NCBI GenBank assembly: GCA_964563165.1
Contig: CAZLWA010000065.1
Span: forward strand, 1-45,566
From: CAZLWA01 sp964563165
GTDB lineage: Bacteria > CLD3 > SB21
Length of the DNA: 45,566 nt
Direction of reading: 5' to 3'
Shown: positions 40,359 through 45,566 of the stretch, piece after piece
How positions within the stretch are numbered: the first letter of the stretch is position 1
How the letters are laid out: every line of letters begins with the position of its first letter
The notes under the pieces: model-generated
The model's database searches: none
Told to the model about the DNA's origin: nothing
Seen by the model: only the letters and a program-made list of their open reading frames with translations
Position numbers and translations under genes: made by a program

Positions 40359-43333
40359 TGGCATTTAACGAACAAAATACAGTAGAGCATTTTATAATTC
40401 ACCAACTCACAGGGGTGAACCTAAATGCTGTGCAAGGCAATGTGGTAAAGGAAGATGCCGTAGAATATGATTCGGTAAAATGGAAATATGTGCAAGCCGA
40501 TTTATTACAACGGGATATCACCGAAGTATTTGTAGAAAAAGAATTAAAAGAAGCTCTTTGCCGCCTCAATCCTGATATTGCTGCCAATCCTGACAAAGCC
40601 GAAGAAGTTATTCATAAACTCAGAGCCATTCTTATTACGGTAAATAATGTTGGTTTGGTAAGAGCCAACGAAGAATTTTCCAAATGGCTTCGCAACGAAG
40701 TAACGCTTCCTATTGGCAAAAACAACGAACATGTTGCCATTCGCCTAATTGATTTTGAAGTATTAAAGAATAACAGTTTTGTGCTTTCCAATCAATTTAA
40801 ATTAAGAGCCAGAGAAACCAAAATTCCTGACATTGTAATGTTCGTCAACGGAATTCCTTTGGTTATTGGAGAAGCCAAAACACCTGTGCGACCTGCTGTT
40901 ACTTGGTTTGATGGAGCACATGATATAAATGTTGTGTATGAAAATTCGGTTCCACAATTATTTGTTCCCAATGTATTTTCATTTGCTACCGAAGGCAAAG
41001 AAATATTTATTGGTGGTGTAAGAACTCCGTTGGAATTTTGGGCACCTTGGCGTTTAGAAGATGAAAAAGACGAGTTAAGTCATTTCATCGGATTGCAAGA
41101 TGTAGCAAAACAATTAACGCATTTGCTGAAACCTTCAACGTTGTTAGATATTTTACAGTATTACACTGTTTACGCCACCAACAGTAAGAAGAAAAAGATA
41201 AAAGTTGTTTGTCGCTATCAGCAATACGAAGGAGCCAACGCCATTGTTCAGCGTGTAAGAGAAGGAGAAATAAAGAAAGGATTAATTTGGCATTTTCAAG
41301 GTTCGGGTAAGTCGTTGTTGATGTTGTTTGCTGCTCAGAAATTAAGAAAGCAACAAGACCTAAATAATCCAACAGTAATGATTGTAGTGGACAGAGTTGA
41401 TTTAGATACACAAATCACAGCCACATTCAACACAGCCGAAGTGCCCAACATGATTACAACCGATAGCATCAAAGAATTGCATAAACTATTGGAACAGGAC
41501 ACAAGGAAAATCATCATCACGATGGTGCACAAATTCAAAGATGCTTATCCCGATATGAACAAGCGGGAAAACATTATTGTGATGGTGGATGAAGCACACA
41601 GAACGCAGGAAGGAGATTTGGGCCGCAAAATGCGAAACGCTTTACCCAATGCATTTCTTTTTGGTTTAACAGGAACACCGATAAACAAAGCAGATAAAAA
41701 CACATTTTGGGCTTTTGGTGCAGAGCAAGACAGTGGCGGATATATGAGCCGTTACACTTTTCAGGAAAGTATCAGAGACAATGCAACATTGCCTTTGCAC
41801 TTTGAACCACGTTTACCAAATTATCACATTGACAAAGAAAGTTTGGATATTGCTTTTAAGGAAATGGCAAACGACCTTAGTGAAGAAGACAGAAACAAAC
41901 TAAGTCAGAAAGCCGCTAACATGGCTGTGTTTTTAAAATCACCAGAACGGGTAAAAACAATTGTTGCCGACATTGTAGAACATTTCAAAGCACACGTTGA
42001 ACCCGAAGGTTTAAAAGCTATGATTGTAACACCAGACCGTGAGGCATGCGTTCAATACAAAGAAGCATTAGACCTTTTGATAAATCCCGAAGCAAGCGAA
42101 GTTGTTATCAGTTCATCAGCCAATGATGATTTTGATTTCAAACAGAAGTATGCGATGGACAAAGACAAGCAAGAAAAAGTAGTTGAGAAATACAACGATG
42201 CTGATTCGTCTTTGAAATTTTTGATTGTAACCGCAAAACTTTTAACTGGTTTTGATGCTCCGATTTTGCAAACCATGTATTTAGATAAGTCACTAAAAGA
42301 CCATACACTTTTACAAGCCATTTGCAGAACCAATCGTTTATTCCCAAATAAAACATTTGGCAGAATAGTAGATTACTTTGGTGTATTTGACGATACTGCA
42401 AAAGCCCTGGCATTTGATGAAGAAAGTGTAAAATTGGTTATTACCAATTTGCAGGAATTGAAAGACAAACTGCCTGAATGGATGGAAAAATGTTTAAATC
42501 ATTTTGTTGGAGTTGACAGAACGCTTTCGGGTTTTGAAGGATTATCAAAAGCACAAGACTGCATAAACACAAACGAAAAACGTGATGCCTTTGCAAAAGA
42601 TTTCAGTAGTCTGACAAAATTGTGGGAAGCACTTTCACCTGACCAAGTTTTAAATCAATTCGAGAAAGATTATAAATGGTTGTCGCAGGTTTACACTTCT
42701 GTAAAACCAGCATCAGACGACAACGGCAGATTGTTGTGGCATGCATTAGGTGCACAGACAACAGCACTCATACATGAGCACATACATGTTTCGGGAATCA
42801 ATCACGACATGGAAGAAATGATTTTGGATGCCGAAGTGATTGACGATTTAATGAATAAGAAAGACCCGAAACAAGCAGAGAAGGTTTTGAAAATTCTTAT
42901 CAGTCGCCTAAACAAATACGGCAACAATCCAATATTTAAAAGACTTAGTGAAAGACTGGAAGCCATACGTGACAAAGCAGAGAAAGGATTGATAAACTCA
43001 ATTGAATTCATCAAAGAACTTTGTCAGTTAGCCAAAGAAACACTACAAGCCGAGAAAGGAACAGAACCAGAAGTAGAACAGAAAAATGCAAAAGCCGCAT
43101 TAACAGAATTGTTTCTTGAATTGAAAACTGACACCACACCGGCCATTGTTGAACGTATTGTAAATGATATTGACGAAATTGTTAGAGTTGTTCGCTTTGA
43201 CGGTTGGCAAAACTCGACAGTTGGAGAAAGAGAAGTAAAAAGAGAATTACGAAAAGTGCTTTGGACAAAGTATCAAATCAAAGACGAGGATTTATTTAAT
43301 AGAGCTTATGACTACATCAAAGAATACTATTAG
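40358..43333 (+). CDS. hsdR: Type I restriction enzyme, motor and nuclease subunit
   Basis: The 991-residue protein has the PD-(D/E)xK nuclease near the N-terminus (Asp158 in IPDIVMFV, then GEAK with Glu172 and Lys174). The superfamily 2 motor follows with Walker A QGSGKS (314-319), DEAH (411-414) and GLTGTP. A helical C-terminal part binds the methylase core. It translocates and cuts unmethylated DNA. Everything needed for activity is present, so the system is likely functional. Confidence 0.96.
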   Translation: MAFNEQNTVEHFIIHQLTGVNLNAVQGNVVKEDAVEYDSVKWKYVQADLLQRDITEVFVEKELKEALCRLNPDIAANPDKAEEVIHKLRAILITVNNVGLVRANEEFSKWLRNEVTLPIGKNNEHVAIRLIDFEVLKNNSFVLSNQFKLRARETKIPDIVMFVNGIPLVIGEAKTPVRPAVTWFDGAHDINVVYENSVPQLFVPNVFSFATEGKEIFIGGVRTPLEFWAPWRLEDEKDELSHFIGLQDVAKQLTHLLKPSTLLDILQYYTVYATNSKKKKIKVVCRYQQYEGANAIVQRVREGEIKKGLIWHFQGSGKSLLMLFAAQKLRKQQDLNNPTVMIVVDRVDLDTQITATFNTAEVPNMITTDSIKELHKLLEQDTRKIIITMVHKFKDAYPDMNKRENIIVMVDEAHRTQEGDLGRKMRNALPNAFLFGLTGTPINKADKNTFWAFGAEQDSGGYMSRYTFQESIRDNATLPLHFEPRLPNYHIDKESLDIAFKEMANDLSEEDRNKLSQKAANMAVFLKSPERVKTIVADIVEHFKAHVEPEGLKAMIVTPDREACVQYKEALDLLINPEASEVVISSSANDDFDFKQKYAMDKDKQEKVVEKYNDADSSLKFLIVTAKLLTGFDAPILQTMYLDKSLKDHTLLQAICRTNRLFPNKTFGRIVDYFGVFDDTAKALAFDEESVKLVITNLQELKDKLPEWMEKCLNHFVGVDRTLSGFEGLSKAQDCINTNEKRDAFAKDFSSLTKLWEALSPDQVLNQFEKDYKWLSQVYTSVKPASDDNGRLLWHALGAQTTALIHEHIHVSGINHDMEEMILDAEVIDDLMNKKDPKQAEKVLKILISRLNKYGNNPIFKRLSERLEAIRDKAEKGLINSIEFIKELCQLAKETLQAEKGTEPEVEQKNAKAALTELFLELKTDTTPAIVERIVNDIDEIVRVVRFDGWQNSTVGEREVKRELRKVLWTKYQIKDEDLFNRAYDYIKEYY

Positions 43334-43356
43334 CCATCGCACAGGTGTAAGCACAT

Positions 43357-43580
43357 TTGCAAGCCGCACAAGCCCAAGCACAGGCCAAAGCTTGCAAAAG
43401 AGCTTCCACCTTTCCCACCCAAAAAAAATTGAATTAAAAAAAAATTCCTCCCCTTCTGAAAATAAAAAATACGCAACCGCACAGCCCAACGACAGACAAA
43501 AATCAGTTGCAATGCAGACACCAAAACCGTTGACAGAAAAGCGTTTCAACTACTCGGTGGACAGAAGGCCAGCTTGTAAC
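43357..43580 (-). repeat. Right inverted flank of cassette C3
   Basis: Read on the minus strand from 43580, this mirrors the left flank (see 37385-37719), with the four shared blocks in the same order at 43548, 43513, 43472 and 43443. It also contains a hairpin TTTGCAAGC/GCTTGCAAA (43365-43398) in the same cacaTTTG...CAAAagag frame as the left-flank hairpin. Confidence 0.7.
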
Positions 43581-43705
43581 ACGGGTTTGGCAAAAGTGGC
43601 GGTTCAGTGCTCCGTAGACACATTTGTGGTTAATCAAAGTTTGGTTCTCCGCATCAACATTTGTGGTGAAAATCGCCACCTTCGCCAAGCCCGAAACCGT
43701 TATGT
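43572..43705 (+). other. attC3 recombination site of cassette C3
   Basis: Between GCTTGTAAC and GTTATGT, the arms TAAC-ACGGG-TTTGGC-GTGGCG (43577-43601) face CGCCAC-GCCAA-CCCG-GTTA (43674-43702), with unpaired bases between the blocks. A second palindromic pair ACATTTGTGGT occurs inside (43620, 43657). Confidence 0.75.
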
Positions 43706-44381
43706 GCCACGCACCTTAACAGCGAAACTCAATCGACAACACGGTATAATGAATAAGCTACTCACAACACTCAAGGATAAGAGCGAAACAATTCGAAAGC
43801 GACCACCTATTCACAAGTTGAGACAATTGCTCTCATCTCAAGACTCTAGAAAGCGAATTTATGGACTCCTCCTAATCCAACGCTTCAGTTCCAACGGAGT
43901 CCCCGCTCCATACATAAAACTTGTACAACCATTGATGCGTGATAGGAATTCAACGTGTCGGTGGCAGGTGTGCATAGCAGTTGGTAAATTCATTCGTAAG
44001 TATCCCGATTATGTGTGGGAATTCACCAAGAGTTGGGCAATCAGTAAAAATCCGGACGTCCGATCAGCGGTTGCAACGTGCCTTCTTGAACATTTGCTAG
44101 AACATCACTTTACTGCATATTGGCCTGAAGTAAAGAAACAAGCGCTCAAGAACGGCCAGTTCGCGGATACCCTAAGCAGATGTTGGCCCTTCGGTCAAGC
44201 GGAGAGCCAGTGGAAGAAAGTCGAGAAAGTTCTCGGAAAGGTGCGCGGCACATAACACTGTGCACACGTTCGCGGCTCAGCCGCGTTTGGAAATACAAAG
44301 ACGGAGATAGTACGGCGGCTTTCGCCGCCGATGCGCCTTCATTGCTAACGCATTCCGGCGCACCGCGTGTGCACTGCTCCG
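43700..44381 (+). mobile_element. Integron-type cassette C4: HEAT-like protein
   Basis: It starts GTTATGTGCCACGCACCTT (43699) and ends with GTGCGCGGCACATAAC (44241-44256), complementary except at base eleven. The gene's stop codon TAA is inside the attC R'' box, as is common in gene cassettes. At 682 bp it has normal cassette size. Confidence 0.85.
43749..44255 (+). CDS. HEAT-repeat-like protein of unknown function
   Basis: The 168-residue protein is all-helical with HEAT-like repeats: SRKRIYGLLLIQRFS, CRWQVCIAVGKFIRKYP and NPDVRSAVATCLLEHLL. This recalls the superhelix of DNA-alkylation-repair (AlkD-like) and other HEAT proteins, but no active residues can be named. The frame stays open far upstream into hsdR; the ATG at 43749 is the first start inside the cassette. 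TATAAT overlaps that ATG, and no ribosome binding site is seen, so the transcript may be leaderless. Confidence 0.65.
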   Translation: MNKLLTTLKDKSETIRKRPPIHKLRQLLSSQDSRKRIYGLLLIQRFSSNGVPAPYIKLVQPLMRDRNSTCRWQVCIAVGKFIRKYPDYVWEFTKSWAISKNPDVRSAVATCLLEHLLEHHFTAYWPEVKKQALKNGQFADTLSRCWPFGQAESQWKKVEKVLGKVRGT

Positions 44382-44387
44382 TTATAT
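44247..44387 (+). other. attC4 recombination site of cassette C4
   Basis: The ends are GGCACATAAC and GTTATAT; TGCACACG (44261-44268) pairs with CGTGTGCA (44366-44373). Inside are the hairpins CGCGGCTCAGCCGCG and GGCGGCTTTCGCCGCC. The core is nearly the same as attC5. Confidence 0.85.
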
Positions 44388-45052
44388 GAGATGCCGCCTT
44401 TACACTCTAAAAGAAGGGGCTATTTTAATGTTTTCAAAATGGAAAAAATGGATAGACAGAAATGAATTGCAGAGTGTTAATTCTCCAGGAATCTACATAA
44501 TCGCATACTCACAGACTGATATCAGTGAACAGGAGTTTTCTTGGCGAGAAGAGATAATTTATATCGGTATGACTAACTCGATCGGCGGTTTAAAAAACAG
44601 ATTGATGCAATTTGAGAACACGATAGTTGGAAAAACAGGTCATGGAGGCGCTCAACGCGTAATACATAAACATCCCGACTATGTAAAGTTAAAAAAATCG
44701 CTTTACGTTTCAGTTCGTCCGTTTAAATGTGATGTAACGTCAAATTCTCCAAAAGATTTGTTGATTATGGGACAGGTCGCACAATTTGAGTACGTATGTT
44801 TTGCGGATTATGTCAAAACTTATGGAAGACTTCCGGAGTTTAACGATAAGAAAAAATCACCGAAAAAATGACACAAACGATTCGGCGGCACCTCATATAA
44901 CACTGCGCACACGGCAGCCTGTCCTGAGCGGTGCGAAGGACGGCTCAGCCGCGTTTGGAAATACGAAGATAAAGATTAATCACGGCGGCTTTCGCCGCCG
45001 ATGCGTGCTCATCGCTCTGCGATTCCGCACGCACCGCGTGTGCACTGCTCCG
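44382..45052 (+). mobile_element. Integron-type cassette C5: small GIY-YIG protein
   Basis: It starts GTTATATGAGATGCCGCC (44381) and ends with GGCGGCACCTCATATAAC (44884-44901), complementary except at base eleven. One plus-strand gene and attC5 complete the unit of 671 bp. Confidence 0.85.
44428..44871 (+). CDS. Small GIY-YIG nuclease-like protein
   Basis: From the ATG at 44428 (GAAGGGG eight bases before it) the protein has 147 residues. The GIY-YIG core is GIYIIAYSQ ... EEIIYIGMTNSIGGLKNRLMQF, followed by a histidine-containing HGGAQRVIHKHPDY segment and a glutamate in QFEYVCF. It is unlike the C1 GIY-YIG protein and has no partner domain. A role in phage defence or DNA repair is possible but only inferred from the fold and the cassette setting. 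Confidence 0.75.
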   Translation: MFSKWKKWIDRNELQSVNSPGIYIIAYSQTDISEQEFSWREEIIYIGMTNSIGGLKNRLMQFENTIVGKTGHGGAQRVIHKHPDYVKLKKSLYVSVRPFKCDVTSNSPKDLLIMGQVAQFEYVCFADYVKTYGRLPEFNDKKKSPKK

Positions 45053-45058
45053 TTATAG
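44892..45058 (+). other. attC5 recombination site of cassette C5
   Basis: The ends are CTCATATAAC and GTTATAG; GCACACG (44907-44913) pairs with CGTGTGC (45037-45043). It shares long segments with attC4, including GGCTCAGCCGCGTTTGGAAA and CGGCGGCTTTCGCCGCCGAT, plus a 25-base extra stretch near 44914-44938. Confidence 0.85.
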
Positions 45059-45566
45059 GCAACCCTAACTGACAACAAATTAAAATGAACACACTAGCTC
45101 TAATAGAATATTTCAATCGCATTCTTCCTTTGGATGAAAAGGAAATTGCTTTTATTGAAGAAGTCTTTAAAGAAAGAAGAGTAAAAAAAAGACAATTTAT
45201 TCTTCAAGAAGGAGAAATTTGCAAACACAACACCTATGTACTTGAAGGTTGTTTCAGAATGTATTTGGTTGACCATAACGGAAAAGAACACAACTTACAA
45301 TTCGCTATCGAAAATTGGTGGATTGGTGATATTGGAAGCTTTCACAGTAATATCCCAAGTAAACTAAATGTTGAAGCTATTGAAAACTCAATTATTCTTC
45401 AAGTCAAGAAAGAAGAACAACTGAAACTTTTCACAGATTATCCTAAATTCAATCAAATTTTTAGAGTACTCGCAGAAAATGCCATGGTAGGTCTTCAGCG
45501 AAGGGTTTTACAAAATATTAGTTCAACAGCCGAAGAACGGTATTTAGATTTTCTTGAAAGACATCC
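45053..45566 (+). mobile_element. Integron-type cassette C6, cut by the window edge
   Basis: It begins GTTATAGGCAACCC at 45052 directly after attC5, and carries a plus-strand regulator gene that runs off the window. Its 3' end is outside. Confidence 0.7.
45085..45566 (+). CDS. Crp/Fnr-family transcriptional regulator, 3' part missing
   Basis: The frame from ATG 45085 is open for 160 codons to the right edge. It encodes a cyclic-nucleotide-binding-type domain: FIEEVFKERRVKKRQFILQ, GEICKHNTYVLEGCFRMY, and ENWWIGDIGSFHS, as in the many Crp/Fnr-like regulators of Bacteroidota. The C-terminal DNA-binding helix-turn-helix would follow beyond ERYLDFLERHP. The ligand is unknown; most members of this group lack the cAMP-contact residues. 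Confidence 0.85.
   Translation, partial: MNTLALIEYFNRILPLDEKEIAFIEEVFKERRVKKRQFILQEGEICKHNTYVLEGCFRMYLVDHNGKEHNLQFAIENWWIGDIGSFHSNIPSKLNVEAIENSIILQVKKEEQLKLFTDYPKFNQIFRVLAENAMVGLQRRVLQNISSTAEERYLDFLERH

Larger units (their letters stand above)
37378..43699 (+). mobile_element. Integron-type cassette C3: complete type I R-M system
   Basis: The unit starts GTTACAAGC (37377) and its 3' end carries GCTTGTAAC (43572-43580), followed by attC3 and the next GTT (43699). It contains hsdM, hsdS and hsdR, overlapping and on the plus strand, in 6.3 kb. The DNA is visibly richer in A+T than the backbone and its codon use is Bacteroidota-like. Both non-coding flanks are imperfect inverted copies of each other. 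Confidence 0.7.

Noticed and set aside
37377..43580. C3 as a transposon with terminal inverted repeats
   Set aside because: No transposase or target duplication is visible, the ends are diverged, and the boxes plus the following attC fit a cassette better. A nested origin cannot be excluded.
43308..43748. Long N-terminal extension of the HEAT-like protein
   Set aside because: It would start inside hsdR and cross attC3 and the cassette boundary; the added residues are low-complexity readings of repeat DNA.
32199..43750. TATAAT boxes at 32222-32227 and 43745-43750 as proof of leaderless promoters
   Set aside because: Both touch the start codons, but no recognisable -35 box lies at the right distance, so they are only mentioned under the genes.
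1..45566. tRNA, rRNA or known riboswitch genes
   Set aside because: No cloverleaf, rRNA segment or recognised riboswitch core was found in any intergenic region on either strand by reading; a covariance search was not possible.

Overview
The window looks like a chromosomal piece of an FCB-group bacterium, probably a candidate phylum near KSB1, Marinimicrobia or Ignavibacteria rather than Bacteroidota proper. The signs are a PorV-family outer-membrane protein beside a protein with a C-terminal type IX secretion (T9SS) sorting domain, an MglA/roadblock/DUF4388 operon, and promoters of the TTGACA-N17-TATATT kind instead of the Bacteroidota -33/-7 type. The placement is an inference; no rRNA or tRNA gene is visible.

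Positions 1-31947 are host backbone. In order: a partial VOC protein, a NIPSNAP protein, a frameshifted DHFR-like gene, mutS, a cupin, a RelE-type toxin-antitoxin pair, recG, an Rsm22-type methyltransferase, serS, a lipoprotein of unknown role, a 1695-residue kinase/AAA/TPR/GAF/sigma54-activator fusion with a YihY membrane protein, the response regulator-DUF4388-roadblock-HAMP-MglB-MglA operon, uppP, porV and its T9SS partner, an ECF sigma/anti-sigma pair, a GH57 enzyme, two paralogous beta-barrel proteins and a glutaryl-CoA-type acyl-CoA dehydrogenase. Intergenic palindromic repeats of at least three families are scattered through this part. The ECF pair comes with two identical 23-of-35-base promoter-like elements, one of which may drive a small RNA.

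From about 31962 to the right edge the sequence is an integron-type cassette array. Five consecutive attC-like palindromes (36108, 37225, 43572, 44247, 44892), plus a weaker one at 31962, separate units whose first 9-10 bases (GTT...) are the exact reverse complement of the bases at their own 3' end (...AAC), as expected for cassettes that circularise at attC. All genes point the same way. No integrase gene is in the window, so this is a CALIN or the distal part of an integron.

The cassettes hold: C1 (4.2 kb), an Abi-type gene, an EcoRI-family DNA methyltransferase, a GIY-YIG/DUF4357 protein and a DUF262-HNH nuclease; C2, an alpha/beta hydrolase; C3 (6.3 kb), a complete type I restriction system hsdM-hsdS-hsdR; C4, a HEAT-like protein; C5, a small GIY-YIG protein; C6 (cut off), a Crp/Fnr regulator. 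C1 and C3 are far larger than ordinary cassettes, and their ends carry long imperfect inverted repeats (about 105 and 200 bp) that continue the cassette-end complementarity.

The most unusual single gene is the C1 methyltransferase. A (GA)10 tract near its 3' end precedes three open reading frames, and each frame ends in a similar Y/F-x-R-I-[LI]-I tail. Repeat slippage would therefore swap C-termini instead of simply switching the gene off.
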